From NCBI GenBank assembly GCA_936914845.1, contig CAKZGE010000003.1, forward strand, positions 744,001-808,000: a DNA stretch of 64,000 nt, written 5' to 3'. The stretch's first letter is position 1, and each line of letters opens with the position of its first letter. This document shows, piece after piece, positions 1 through 9,080 of the stretch. The notes under the pieces were generated by a model. That model made no database searches. It was not told where the DNA came from and was given only the letters and a program-made list of their open reading frames with translations. Made by a program: the position numbers and the translations under genes. The stretch is from an uncultured Chloracidobacterium sp. (GTDB lineage Bacteria > Acidobacteriota > Blastocatellia > Pyrinomonadales > Pyrinomonadaceae).

Positions 1-2554
1 ACAATTTGGAGCAACCTTCCAAAGCGCAAAGTTTGATGGCGGAAATCGACCTTCGCTCTTCCGATTTACTGAAGGTTCCGGTGCAAACTATGTTGAATAT
101 CCGGAATACGTAACACAGCCGAAGAGCAACTATTTGACCTGGCTGCCAAGTGCTAACTTGAGCGGTCCGATCGTCAAAGATCGTCTGTGGTTCTTTGGAA
201 GTTGGTCACCTCGTATTACGACGGACCGCGTTGATGCGACCTTCTATACGAATCAGCGTCAAGCTCTTCGTACGATCAATGCCGGTACGCCGGATCCGGC
301 CAACCCGGGTTATATGACCATTCCTAATGGTGGTCGTCAGACCTATTCTTCGGAATCTACTTCGCACTATGCTTTCGGCCGTGTTGACGCACAACCGTTC
401 AGCAAGCTGCGTTTGACCGCGACCTATCTTTGGAACCCGACCGTTCGCAACGGCGTAATTCCTGTTAATCCGCTCGCTATCGGTGCCACCGACCAGGCTG
501 TCAATTTTGGCCCGGGCGTCGGTATTCTCCAAGGCTCTGCACTTCGCAGCCGCCAGGGTGGACGCGATAACGCTAATAACGTTACCGGAACTGCGGTTTA
601 TAATCCGACGAGCTGGCTTATCGGTTCTTTCCGTTTCTCGAGAGCATTCTTGAACGCTCGCGGAAACAACTACTTCGTGCCGTCAGGCAACCAATATGTT
701 TGCCACACGACTTCGGATGCTTCCATTCCGAATTCTTGTGCACCAGGTTCTTCATCGCCAAGCACCACGCAGAATCTGCGTGATGTAGCGATCAAGACCA
801 ATTACGAAGGCGACTTGACCTTCCTTTTCAACTTGGGTGGACGTCATCAGCTAAAAGGCGGCTATCAGCGATTGAAAACCTTTAACGACCGTGCGATGAA
901 CTTTTCGCAGATCGTTTTCCTTTCCTATGGTGATGCCCGCATCAACGCAACTCCGTTCCAGTGGAGTGCGCCAACGGCTACTGTGCCGAATCCGGCAGCG
1001 ATCGGTGCAGGTGCTCTGCAGCGTTTTGGTTCGGTCGGTATCGGCAGCGGTAATTCGCAGTCGTTCTATGTTCAAGACAAGTGGCAGATCGGCCGCTTGA
1101 CCCTGAATCTCGGTGTTCGCTCTGAAAATGAAAGCGTACCTTCATTCAATGAATTTGGATCAGGGTTCGATTTCGGCTGGGGCAAGAAAATTGCACCTCG
1201 TTTCGGCGCCGCATTTGATGTTTTCGGTAACGGAAAGACCAAAGCTTTTGGTAGCTATGGACACTTCTTTGACCACATCAAATTCATCGTTGCACAGGGT
1301 TCATTCGGCGGTGATTTCTATCGCGTCGATTTCTTTGACATCCTTCCTGGACAGGGCCCGGGAACATTTACGACAGCATCAGTTGTCGGAAATTACACCG
1401 ACCCGATCGGCGGCGGATGCCCGACTACCGGATTTATCGGCAGCGGCCTGAGCCGTTGTCAGACAGACTATCGCGTTGCTTCCAATGACCCGCGTAATGA
1501 CGTTAACGTTGCAGGCGGTATCGATCCGGATGCTAAGCCTTACGAACAGCGTGAATTTACTGTCGGTCTGGAGCACGAATTGAGCAAAGACTACATCATT
1601 CGCGGTCGTTATACCGACAAGAAATTGCTTCATGCAATTGACGATGCCGGTGCCTTGAATGCTGATGCTTCGGCTGAGATCTACATTACCGGTAACCCGG
1701 GCGAAGGTCTCCATGCACAATTCTTGCGTGATTTCGGTTATCCGGAACCATATTACAAACCGAGACGTGACTACAAAGCTGTTGAAGTTATTCTTGAAAA
1801 ACGGTTGTCAAACAACTATTTCTTCAACTTGAACTATACCTACAGCAGACTGCGTGGTAACTACTCAGGACTTGCAAACACCGACGAACTTTCGGGCGGT
1901 TTGAATGGTACAGCCAGATCTGATCCGGGTGTCAACCGTTCGTTCGACCTTCCGACCATCGGCGGTACGGCACGTGGTGTTGATGACTACGGCCCAATGG
2001 CTACAGATCGTCCGCATGTATTTAATGCTTTCGGTGCTTACATTTTTGAATGGCCAGGAAAGAACAATGCAACGCAATTGTCGCTTTTCCAAACCGTTCA
2101 ATCGGGAGCTCCGCAAACGACCTTTGTTAATTTCTTTGCCGCTACTGTTTTCGACAAACGCGGCGACATGGGTCGCAGCCCGACATTCTCGCAGACCGAT
2201 CTTGGCGTAAGCCACACGTACAAATTTGGACGTGATAACAAATATTCTGTAACTGGAAACGTTAATGTTCTTAACTTGTTCGATCAGGATACTGTTCTCA
2301 CCGTTCAAAACGTCCTTTCGAACGTTAACGCAGCCAGCGGAGCACTTTCCGTTTGTAACTGTGTGGACACTGAAGGGCACGTTGACTACGTGAAACTGCT
2401 TGGTGCATGGAACAACGGTTCCGCATTTGACGCGATCAGAACTTGGCATGAAGGAACGGCAACTGTCAAAAACCGTAAGCGTTATGATTACGGAATGGCA
2501 AACCGCTTCCAGGGGCCGAGATCTGTCCTGTTCGGTTTTGACTTTTCATTCTAG
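1..2554 (+). CDS. TonB-dependent receptor, Oar-like, C-terminal part (5' truncated by window edge)
   Basis: The reading frame is open from base 2 to the stop at 2554, giving about 850 residues, so the gene begins upstream of the window and the apparent start at 134 (a TTG) is internal. The visible part opens inside the plug/early barrel region (LSGPIVKDRLWFFGSWSP) and continues with long aromatic-rich alternating strands typical of an outer-membrane beta-barrel, ending in FGFDFSF with a terminal Phe, as expected for barrel assembly. The layout fits the large TonB-dependent receptors of Acidobacteria and Myxobacteria (Oar/CarboxypepD_reg-plug type), which take up ligands across the outer membrane with TonB/ExbBD energy. 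The substrate cannot be read. A perfect terminator follows at 2582. Confidence 0.88.
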   Translation, partial: QFGATFQSAKFDGGNRPSLFRFTEGSGANYVEYPEYVTQPKSNYLTWLPSANLSGPIVKDRLWFFGSWSPRITTDRVDATFYTNQRQALRTINAGTPDPANPGYMTIPNGGRQTYSSESTSHYAFGRVDAQPFSKLRLTATYLWNPTVRNGVIPVNPLAIGATDQAVNFGPGVGILQGSALRSRQGGRDNANNVTGTAVYNPTSWLIGSFRFSRAFLNARGNNYFVPSGNQYVCHTTSDASIPNSCAPGSSSPSTTQNLRDVAIKTNYEGDLTFLFNLGGRHQLKGGYQRLKTFNDRAMNFSQIVFLSYGDARINATPFQWSAPTATVPNPAAIGAGALQRFGSVGIGSGNSQSFYVQDKWQIGRLTLNLGVRSENESVPSFNEFGSGFDFGWGKKIAPRFGAAFDVFGNGKTKAFGSYGHFFDHIKFIVAQGSFGGDFYRVDFFDILPGQGPGTFTTASVVGNYTDPIGGGCPTTGFIGSGLSRCQTDYRVASNDPRNDVNVAGGIDPDAKPYEQREFTVGLEHELSKDYIIRGRYTDKKLLHAIDDAGALNADASAEIYITGNPGEGLHAQFLRDFGYPEPYYKPRRDYKAVEVILEKRLSNNYFFNLNYTYSRLRGNYSGLANTDELSGGLNGTARSDPGVNRSFDLPTIGGTARGVDDYGPMATDRPHVFNAFGAYIFEWPGKNNATQLSLFQTVQSGAPQTTFVNFFAATVFDKRGDMGRSPTFSQTDLGVSHTYKFGRDNKYSVTGNVNVLNLFDQDTVLTVQNVLSNVNAASGALSVCNCVDTEGHVDYVKLLGAWNNGSAFDAIRTWHEGTATVKNRKRYDYGMANRFQGPRSVLFGFDFSF

Positions 2555-2794
2555 TTAGAACGAAAAGTTCGAGTTCGATTCAAAGACTGCTTGATCAAGT
2601 ATCAAGCAGTCTTTTTTTATTTGAATGTTCTCCAATTTAAGTTGAATGGGGCATTGGATCTTTTAATGTGACGAGGGCAGGAAGACCTCTACGAAGGCAA
2701 GATTCAGAACGGGCTGTGCGGAAAAGGCTAAAAGTGGTTATTCGATCCTGAGACGGATAGGGATGGTCAAACCCCTGATCCTTTGCAAAAGATC
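2555..2794. other. intergenic region between convergent genes
   Basis: About 240 bases between the receptor stop and the end of the minus-strand TPR gene. Apart from the terminator at 2582-2618 I see no ORF, tRNA or clear repeat. Confidence 0.5.
2582..2618 (+). terminator. Rho-independent terminator after TonB receptor
   Basis: A perfect 14-bp stem (2582-2595 with 2601-2614) with a 5-nt loop is followed by a run of T to 2618. It lies 27 bases after the receptor stop codon. Confidence 0.93.
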
Positions 2795-3787
2795 CTACTC
2801 ATATGGAGCATCCGAACGGAATTTCTTGATCAATACCTTTACCTGTTCCTTGTTTTTCGGGTTTTTCGCTATTTTAAGATATTTTTCCAGTTGGTCCGCC
2901 GCTTCTATCGGTTTTTTCAGATTGTGATAATAGAGCAACGCGATATTCCAGCTTATATCAGCAGTCGCATCGTCATCGAGCTTTTGAGCCTGGAGAAGAG
3001 AGCTTAGAGCCTCTTCGTAATTTTTGGACTTGCGCTGAGCCATTCCGTAAATGAACCATGCGTTGACGGAGGTTTTATCTATCTCGATCGCCTTCTTTAA
3101 CGTTGCTAAGGATGCCGGATCGTTTAGGGAGAATTGCGAGTAGCCCAATCCATACCATCCCGCAAACCCACTTGGGTTGACCTCTATTACCTTGTTGAAT
3201 GTTTCTACTGCTCCGGTATAGTTTTCCCTGCCGATATAGATCATGCCCAGCCTAACCAATGCATCATGATATTTTGGGAAGATCTGAAGTGCCTTCTTAA
3301 GCCCGTCAATGGCGGCGTCTGATGTATCGCCTTCCTTGACCCCGGAAAAGATGTCTCTGGCTGATTGCGGAATTTCCTGAGCAAATACGACACCCGTAAT
3401 GCCCTTGATGTCGCCTTCGCTCTTACGAGCCTGGAGATAAAAATCCACTTGCTCATACATTGGCATGCTGCGGGTGGGCGAGCCGGACATATTGTAAATA
3501 TCAACCCCACGCTCTTGTTCTAAAAGGTTGGTGCCGTAGGCTCGAACTCGTACGATATAGCGTCCGTAATTTACGCGGGTAAAACTATAATGGCCGCTTT
3601 GGTTTGTCTGCGTTCGTTGGACGGGGCTGTAATATTCGGTCAATAGCTCGACATAGGCCTGCCCTACGGGACGCCGGACATCGTTAAAAACACTTCCGCT
3701 GATCGAATTTACGCCGACCTGAGCATTTATCTGTACGGACAATACGAAAAAGACGAAACACGCAGAAAAATAGATGAAACTTTTCAT
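2795..3787 (-). CDS. secreted TPR protein with carboxypeptidase-regulatory-like N-terminal domain
   Basis: 330 residues from the ATG at 3787, chosen because it begins a clear signal peptide (MKSFIYFSACFVFFVLSVQINAQ) and is preceded by AAGGGAAG; the longer frame to 3892 runs back through ribA. After the signal peptide, residues about 25-115 look like a carboxypeptidase regulatory/Cna-B-like beta domain (ISGSVFNDVRRPVGQAYVEL...GRYIVRV). The C-terminal two thirds are TPR units (FPKYHDALVRLGMIYIGRENYTGAVETF and following). It starts 4 bases after the ribA stop, so the two are probably cotranscribed. Likely periplasmic or surface scaffold; no enzymatic motif is visible. Confidence 0.82.
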   Translation of the reverse strand: MKSFIYFSACFVFFVLSVQINAQVGVNSISGSVFNDVRRPVGQAYVELLTEYYSPVQRTQTNQSGHYSFTRVNYGRYIVRVRAYGTNLLEQERGVDIYNMSGSPTRSMPMYEQVDFYLQARKSEGDIKGITGVVFAQEIPQSARDIFSGVKEGDTSDAAIDGLKKALQIFPKYHDALVRLGMIYIGRENYTGAVETFNKVIEVNPSGFAGWYGLGYSQFSLNDPASLATLKKAIEIDKTSVNAWFIYGMAQRKSKNYEEALSSLLQAQKLDDDATADISWNIALLYYHNLKKPIEAADQLEKYLKIAKNPKNKEQVKVLIKKFRSDAPYE

Positions 3788-3791
3788 ACCG

Positions 3792-4448
3792 TTAACTTCC
3801 CTTAAGCAGATGACCCATTTTCTCTCTTTTGGTGCGGAGGTAATGGGCGGCGGGGGCACCGGCGACGACCTCGATCGGGACGCGCTCGACAATGTTCAAA
3901 CCGGCACGTTCAAGGGCGGCGAGCTTGTCAGGGTTATTGGACATTACCTTGACCTTGCAGAGGCCGAGGTCGAACAAGATCTCGGCGCATTGTTCGTAGT
4001 GGCGGGCATCGATCTCAAAACCCAGGGCTTCGTTGGCCTCGACGGTATCCGCTCCCTGATCTTGCAGGGCATAGGCCCGGATCTTGTTTATGATCCCAAT
4101 GCCGCGGCCTTCCTGCTGTTGATAGACAATGGCCCCTCGACCCTCAGCCTCGATCATTTCGATCGCCCGATGAAGTTGAGGGCCGCAATCGCATTTGATA
4201 GAACCGAACACATCACCGGTAAGACACTGTGAATGAATGCGGACCAAGGTTGGAATATCGGGGCGCATGTCGCCTTTCATGAGCACGACGAATTCTTCTT
4301 CGCTGTTCAGAGAACGGTAGCCCGCAATGCGGAAATCGCCGGCAATGGTCGGTAAATTGGCTTCGGCAACACGCTCGACGGTCAGAGGCCTCTGTTCCGG
4401 CGGGCATCCGCTATTGGTTGACGCTGCGTTTTGACTGCTTGTTTCCAC
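3792..4448 (-). CDS. ribA: GTP cyclohydrolase II
   Basis: 218 residues. This is the stand-alone RibA domain, catalysing the first step of riboflavin synthesis (GTP to the 2,5-diamino-pyrimidinone phosphate, formate and pyrophosphate). The family signature is complete: RIHSQCLTGDVFGSIKCDCG holds the three zinc-binding Cys, and YQQQEGRGIGI is the following active-site/GTP loop. The N-terminal ~30 residues are low-complexity and probably not part of the fold. No RibB (DHBP synthase) domain is fused, unlike many bacterial RibBA proteins, and no other rib genes are nearby. A TATAAT box lies only about 14 bases upstream of the ATG, so the leader is very short if this start is right. Confidence 0.93.
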   Translation of the reverse strand: METSSQNAASTNSGCPPEQRPLTVERVAEANLPTIAGDFRIAGYRSLNSEEEFVVLMKGDMRPDIPTLVRIHSQCLTGDVFGSIKCDCGPQLHRAIEMIEAEGRGAIVYQQQEGRGIGIINKIRAYALQDQGADTVEANEALGFEIDARHYEQCAEILFDLGLCKVKVMSNNPDKLAALERAGLNIVERVPIEVVAGAPAAHYLRTKREKMGHLLKGS

Positions 4449-4461
4449 AACTATAAATAGG

Positions 4462-4491
4462 ATTATACTCCTAAACCTTACAAAATTGTAA
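4462..4491 (-). promoter_or_regulatory. putative ribA promoter with inverted repeat
   Basis: On the minus strand a consensus TATAAT (4462-4467) lies 14 bases upstream of the ribA ATG. The -35 zone falls on the inverted repeat TTACAA-AA-TTGTAA (4478-4491), which matches TTGACA poorly and could be a repressor or activator site. I see no FMN-riboswitch-like leader; there is no room for one. Confidence 0.42.
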
Positions 4492-4518
4492 AATCCGCTA
4501 GTTCAAGCAAATCAAAGA

Positions 4519-4549
4519 CCGCACCGAACTGCCTGAAGCATCGGTGCGG
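4519..4549 (-). terminator. hairpin after anti-sigma gene
   Basis: A 9-bp perfect stem (4519-4527 with 4541-4549), 13-nt loop, 25 bases downstream of the minus-strand stop at 4575. The T tract on the minus strand is weak (TCTTTGATTT), so termination efficiency is uncertain. Confidence 0.45.
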
Positions 4550-4574
4550 CCAGAGAAATGGTATCAACCGAAGA

Positions 4575-4982
4575 TCATTCGGTGTCTTTCGGTTCTTTTT
4601 CGTCTTCTTTCTCGTCTTCGCTATGAGCAAAAACAGCTTGATCGCTTGTGCCGAAGATCTTTGAGATCAGATTGTTTAGAACATCGGAAACCCGCGAAGG
4701 TTCTTTGGCTTCGGCCATAAGCGGAGCCGCTTCTTCAGCAAATGCCATATCAAGCCGAACCAGTTCCGTTGTAATATGACGGCAAAAAGAACAATTCACC
4801 AAATGGCTGACCACCGGTGTGGCTTCGCGTCGGTTCAATGTACCCTCGACAAATGCGGCGAGCGTATCTTCATCTAGATGATCCGGACGGTCCGCCGACG
4901 TTTCAAAATTTCGCAATTTTAGAAAACGATCGACCAAACCCTGGATCTGCAATTCTTGAATTTTGTTTTCTATCTTCTCCAT
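4575..4982 (-). CDS. soluble zinc-finger anti-sigma-like protein (zf-HC2/ZAS type)
   Basis: 135 residues. The central segment HLDEDTLAAFVEGTL followed by SHLVNCSFCRH carries the H-x3-C-x2-C zinc motif of ZAS anti-sigma domains. There is no transmembrane segment; the C-terminus is a long acidic Glu/Asp/Lys tail (EDEKEDEKEPKDTE). It sits 105 bases downstream of an ECF-like sigma gene on the same strand, the usual arrangement for a cognate pair, so I infer it binds and holds that sigma factor in the cytoplasm. The signal that releases it is unknown; being soluble it may sense a redox or metal cue through the zinc site. Confidence 0.72.
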   Translation of the reverse strand: MEKIENKIQELQIQGLVDRFLKLRNFETSADRPDHLDEDTLAAFVEGTLNRREATPVVSHLVNCSFCRHITTELVRLDMAFAEEAAPLMAEAKEPSRVSDVLNNLISKIFGTSDQAVFAHSEDEKEDEKEPKDTE

Positions 4983-5087
4983 AGTGTCACATCAGCCTCC
5001 CAGTAAGCAGACGTAACCGGAGCGTAACATTTGCATAACTTTTTCTAACCGCACTAATAATTTTTCTAAATGCCGCATAAACCGGGG

Positions 5088-6098
5088 CTATGAAGCAGCC
5101 AAATTGGTAAAAAGATCGCGGTCGGCAAGGTCCTGAGTTGCCAAACCCATACAGATCTCGACCTCTTCGCGGCCAAAGCTGTGCGTGTTTTCCAATTCGC
5201 CGCGAAAGATCTGCAATATACGGCCATAGCTCTTTTCCAGCCAGCGCATAATGGTCGATTCATGGATGCGGCCGGTGCTGCGTTCCCGCGAAGGCGAGCG
5301 GCGCTGAAACCATTCGCGAAGGATCGAATTTTCATTCTCGACCAAACGGGCTATTTCGCGGAGTTTAAGATTTTCTACGTGATAATAAAGTAATAAAAGC
5401 TTTTCGTGGTCTTCGAGCGTTGAAAACGCCTTTTCCAACGAGGCGATGGTTGCCTTGCGGTATCTTTCGCGGGCGAGATGATCGATCATTTCATCTTCGC
5501 CGCCCGGTGCGGTCTCGGCAAAACTGGCGTGGGCCATTCCTTCGCCGACATTTTCGGTCATTTCATCGAGCGAGACCTCGTCGTGGCTGGCACGGTGGAG
5601 GTCAACGAGCGAATGCCAGATAACGGTTCGCAGCCATCCGCGAAGACTGCCGCGGCCGGAATATGTCGCAAATTTCGAAACGCGTTCGCCATCAACGATC
5701 TTGGTGCCGTAGAGATCTACATAAACTTGGTCAATGACCTCTTGGGCGTCAAGGTCGGTCTTTGCCAAATGGCGAGCCACACGCTCAAGATACGATCGAT
5801 GCTGCTGGTCAAATTCCCACCATGCGCGTTCGCTGCCGGCGGCGCAGCCAAGGGCCAAGAAAAGGTCTTCGGCCTGCAATTGCTCAAGAAACGAAGCAAT
5901 TAGCTCGGTCGATCCGTCATCGCCCTCATCAGCCGAATTCAAATATTTGGTGAGCGTTTTGTTAAGTGAGCCGTGAAAGCTGTCCGAAGTTACGCCGTAA
6001 TTCGGAGCATTATCGTGGCACCGCGAATATAGCTGGTCTATCATGACCGAGCATTGTGCCAACAGTTCTTGATTTTGACTGTTGTCGATCGGAGACAT
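5088..6098 (-). CDS. RNA polymerase sigma factor, ECF-like with long N- and C-terminal extensions
   Basis: 336 residues from the ATG at 6098; an in-frame TTG at 6122 has an AGGAG only two bases away, so the start is uncertain. Region 2 is visible around residues 85-190 (RGSLRGWLRTVIWHSLVDLHR resembles the -10 recognition helix region). A region-4-like helix-turn-helix follows (LEDHEKLLLLYYHVENLKLREIARLV), but it is interrupted by a basic insert (REWFQRRSPSRERSTGRIHE) before the recognition helix. Typical ECF factors are about 200 residues; the extra ~100 N-terminal residues and the C-terminal tail are unusual. The downstream zinc anti-sigma is its likely regulator. Confidence 0.75.
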   Translation of the reverse strand: MSPIDNSQNQELLAQCSVMIDQLYSRCHDNAPNYGVTSDSFHGSLNKTLTKYLNSADEGDDGSTELIASFLEQLQAEDLFLALGCAAGSERAWWEFDQQHRSYLERVARHLAKTDLDAQEVIDQVYVDLYGTKIVDGERVSKFATYSGRGSLRGWLRTVIWHSLVDLHRASHDEVSLDEMTENVGEGMAHASFAETAPGGEDEMIDHLARERYRKATIASLEKAFSTLEDHEKLLLLYYHVENLKLREIARLVENENSILREWFQRRSPSRERSTGRIHESTIMRWLEKSYGRILQIFRGELENTHSFGREEVEICMGLATQDLADRDLFTNLAAS

Positions 6099-6152
6099 TG
6101 TTGTGTTTGACAGTATAAACAAAACTCCTGTATTTATCTAGCGGCAAAACCG

Positions 6153-8000
6153 TTACGCCGAACCAAATGCTAAAGACGGAGGATCGGGCGGGTTTTGCGG
6201 CGATTGATCATTATATTGAAGTTGGTATAAGCGCCAGTATAGTCCGCGAAGTCCAAGGAGTTGGTTATGCGAACCGCTTTCGCGAAGCTCGCCGTGATGA
6301 AGAACCAAGATCCGGTCGCATTTTTGGATCGTGGAAAGACGATGAGCAACGACGACCGAAGTTCGCCCGTCCATAACGCGTTCAACCGCACGCTGGATCA
6401 GCTGTTCGGTTTCTGTATCAATGGAGCTGGTGGCTTCATCCAAAATAAGTATCTTAGGGTCGAAAGCAAGAGCACGAGCAAAAGATATCAGCTGTTTTTG
6501 GCCGACCGAAAGGCCGGCTCCGCGTTCGCGAAGCTGAAAATCATACCCGCCATCCAAACGTTCGATAAACCCATCAGCATGCACCTCTTTGGCAGCCCAA
6601 CGGATCTTTTCATCGCTTATCGAACGATCGCCGAGCCTAATATTGTTAGCAACGGTGCCGCTGAAAAGGAAAACGTCCTGAAGAACAACGGCAAATGAAG
6701 AACGAAGATCGTGCAGATTCCAGCTTCGAATATCAACGCCATCGATCAGAATACGGCCTTTTTGGATATCGTAGAAACGCATCAAGAGATTGGTGATGGT
6801 GGTCTTGCCGGAACCGGTATGGCCGACCAAAGCTACGCTTTCGCCGACATTTACTTTAAAAGAAACATCTTTCAGCACCCAATCTTCGCTTTTATATGCA
6901 AACCAGACATTTTGAAATTCTATGTCGCCGACGATCTTTCCGCTGCGAAGAGGTTTGGCCGGCGATCGAACATCGATATCGAGGTCAAGGAGTATAAAAA
7001 TGCGGTGCGAAGCAACAATGGCTGCCTGAAGCACATTGAACCGGTCGGAAAGGTCGCGGATCGGTTGGAAAAGATATTGGGAATATTGGATGAAAGAAGC
7101 GAGAACGCCGATAGTCAAAGCTTCGCGCCCGGCTGAAACTTCACGCAGCGATTCGTAACCGAAAAAGAATATGACAACCGCAATGCCGACCGCGCTGACA
7201 AAATCAACGAGCGGGTAAAATATCGAGTAATAATAGATGGTTTCAATATTGGCATTGCGGTAATCGTCGTTGATCTCGTGAAAGCGCCGTTCGGCTTTTT
7301 GTTCCGCGTTGAGCAGCTGAACGGTCTGGGCCCCGGAAATATATTCCTGTAGAAACGCGTTGAGCTTGGCGTTGCGCGTTCGGACGCGATCAAATCCGTT
7401 GCGCGCGTGCTTGCGAAACCAATTCGTACAGGCGAACAATAGCGGGACGGTGACCAGCGAGACGATCGCCAGTTTCCAATCGATAGCAAAAAGCCATGCG
7501 ATGATCGCAATAATTACCACAAGATCGCCGAGCACATCGATAACGCCCGAAGTGAACATCTCGTTCAAGGCATCGACGTCAGACGTAAGCCGGGTAATGA
7601 TACGCCCGACGGGATAATTGTCGTAATAGGAAACTTCTTGTTTTTGCAGCTTGGAAAATATCTGGCTGCGAAGGTCGAACATGACACGCTGTCCGACATT
7701 ATTTAACAATATCTCTTGGGTGTACGAGAAAATGAAGCGAAAAAGAAAGACGCCGAAATATGCCAAGGCGAACAACCAGAGCCCGTCTATATTTTTTGGA
7801 ACGATAAAATCGTCAACTGCTATTTTGGTGAACAAAGGCTGAACGCTGACCAGAAGGTTCGTTAGAAATGTCAATGAAAGAGCGACAGCGGAAATTTTCC
7901 AGTAGGGCCGCAAATAACCCAACAACCTGCGGATCACACGCAGATCGTAGGTTTTGCCAATGGCGTCCTCTTCGTGATATTTGGCGGCGGCTTCAGACAT
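6153..8000 (-). CDS. ABC exporter, fused permease-ATPase (MsbA-like)
   Basis: 615 residues from the ATG at 8000; the longer frame to 8162 overlaps the divergent gene and is not credible. The N-terminal half has six membrane segments (ABC type-1 fold: AVALSLTFLTNLLVSVQPLF, LFALAYFGVFLFRFIFSY and others). The ATPase domain is complete: Walker A GHTGSGKTT, Q-loop VVLQDVFLFSGTV, signature LSVGQKQ, Walker B ILILDEATS, switch His in VVAHRLST. A half-transporter that must homodimerise in the inner membrane; lipid, lipid A or drug export are the usual roles and cannot be told apart here. Divergent from the SpoIIM-like gene. Confidence 0.9.
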   Translation of the reverse strand: MSEAAAKYHEEDAIGKTYDLRVIRRLLGYLRPYWKISAVALSLTFLTNLLVSVQPLFTKIAVDDFIVPKNIDGLWLFALAYFGVFLFRFIFSYTQEILLNNVGQRVMFDLRSQIFSKLQKQEVSYYDNYPVGRIITRLTSDVDALNEMFTSGVIDVLGDLVVIIAIIAWLFAIDWKLAIVSLVTVPLLFACTNWFRKHARNGFDRVRTRNAKLNAFLQEYISGAQTVQLLNAEQKAERRFHEINDDYRNANIETIYYYSIFYPLVDFVSAVGIAVVIFFFGYESLREVSAGREALTIGVLASFIQYSQYLFQPIRDLSDRFNVLQAAIVASHRIFILLDLDIDVRSPAKPLRSGKIVGDIEFQNVWFAYKSEDWVLKDVSFKVNVGESVALVGHTGSGKTTITNLLMRFYDIQKGRILIDGVDIRSWNLHDLRSSFAVVLQDVFLFSGTVANNIRLGDRSISDEKIRWAAKEVHADGFIERLDGGYDFQLRERGAGLSVGQKQLISFARALAFDPKILILDEATSSIDTETEQLIQRAVERVMDGRTSVVVAHRLSTIQKCDRILVLHHGELRESGSHNQLLGLRGLYWRLYQLQYNDQSPQNPPDPPSLAFGSA

Positions 8001-8100
8001 TTGCAGATCGGCTGTTAAGAACGAAATTCTATTATCGCAGAAAAACACCGGTTGATAAATTGCCAATAGCCGCAGCCGCAAATTAAACTCTTCTTGGCAA

Positions 8101-9072
8101 ATGAACCCCTTTATAGACAAACGCAAAGATAATTGGCAGCGGCTGGAAGAACTTCTGTCCATGCTTGGCGGAACCTCGCTACGCGGTCTTTCGCGTTTGG
8201 AGGTGCGGGAATTCGGCGAACTCTATCGGCGGGCGGCGGCCGACCTGGCGATCGCCAGAGCCGAAACGCGGGATCCGAAGCTGATAAATTATCTCAACGG
8301 GCTGGTGGTAAGAGCTCACGGGAAGATATATCGATCCGATGGCGACGCCGCGGGCATTATTCGCAGCTTCTTTTCGCGTGAATTGCCGCGGGCGTTCCGT
8401 GCCACGGCCCGCTATACGTTCTTTGCGTTTGCCGTCTTCATGGTTTTTTCGGTCGTTTCTTTCGTGATGTGCTATTACAAGCCTGACTTTATGCACGCTC
8501 TTGGCATTGGCAGCATACAATCACAGGTGGAAGACGGCAATCGGTGGTGGTTGTCGTTGAACGAGGCCAATCAGATCGGCTCAAGCAGCATTTTGACCAA
8601 CAATATACAGGTCGCCGTAATGGCATTTGCTCTTGGGGTCTTTTTCGGTATCGGTACATTGTATGTTTTGGCCTACAACGGACTTTTGATCGGCGGCACT
8701 CTCGGCGTTTGCTATCGGGTCGATCCGGCGTTCGGGAATGATCTTGTGAATTTCATGGTCGCTCACGGCGTCGTCGAGCTTTCCTGTATCTTCATCGCGG
8801 GCGGGGCGGGAATGTCGATCGGTTATGCTCTCATCGATCCGGGTGATATGACCCGTTCACAAGCGCTCAAGAAAAGAGGTGTTCAGGCAGCGGTACTTAT
8901 CGCGGGATGTGCGATATTTCTATTTTGTGCCGGTATTATCGAAGGCTTTATCTCGCCGGCCGATCTGCCGCCGGTGTTGAAATATGCGATCGGGATCGTC
9001 ACCGGTGCGGCAATGTTCACCTACCTGCTGACGGCGGGACGGGAACCGGTCAAAGATGCCTCTGCGGGATAA
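8101..9072 (+). CDS. stage II sporulation protein M-like (SpoIIM/DUF95) membrane protein
   Basis: 323 residues. A soluble N-terminal helical part (residues 1-95) is followed by about six membrane segments (for example YTFFAFAVFMVFSVVSFVMCYY, VAVMAFALGVFFGIGTLYVLAYNGLLIG and AAVLIAGCAIFLFCAGIIEGF). The block FALGVFFGIGTLYVLAYNGLLIGG...VAHGVVELSCIFIAGGAG is the characteristic SpoIIM/DUF95 core. In non-sporulating bacteria such genes commonly travel with RDD, MoxR and DUF58 genes; a DUF58 gene lies 4 kb away here. Molecular role outside sporulation is not established. Confidence 0.85.
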   Translation: MNPFIDKRKDNWQRLEELLSMLGGTSLRGLSRLEVREFGELYRRAAADLAIARAETRDPKLINYLNGLVVRAHGKIYRSDGDAAGIIRSFFSRELPRAFRATARYTFFAFAVFMVFSVVSFVMCYYKPDFMHALGIGSIQSQVEDGNRWWLSLNEANQIGSSSILTNNIQVAVMAFALGVFFGIGTLYVLAYNGLLIGGTLGVCYRVDPAFGNDLVNFMVAHGVVELSCIFIAGGAGMSIGYALIDPGDMTRSQALKKRGVQAAVLIAGCAIFLFCAGIIEGFISPADLPPVLKYAIGIVTGAAMFTYLLTAGREPVKDASAG

Positions 9073-9080
9073 TGCGGGCG

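Noticed and set aside
2683..2794. Possible small RNA or ORF in the convergent gap after the receptor
   Set aside because: No strong paired structure, start site or terminator beyond the one at 2582-2618.
4449..4520. FMN riboswitch upstream of ribA
   Set aside because: The interval is too short and lacks the conserved FMN-element sequences.
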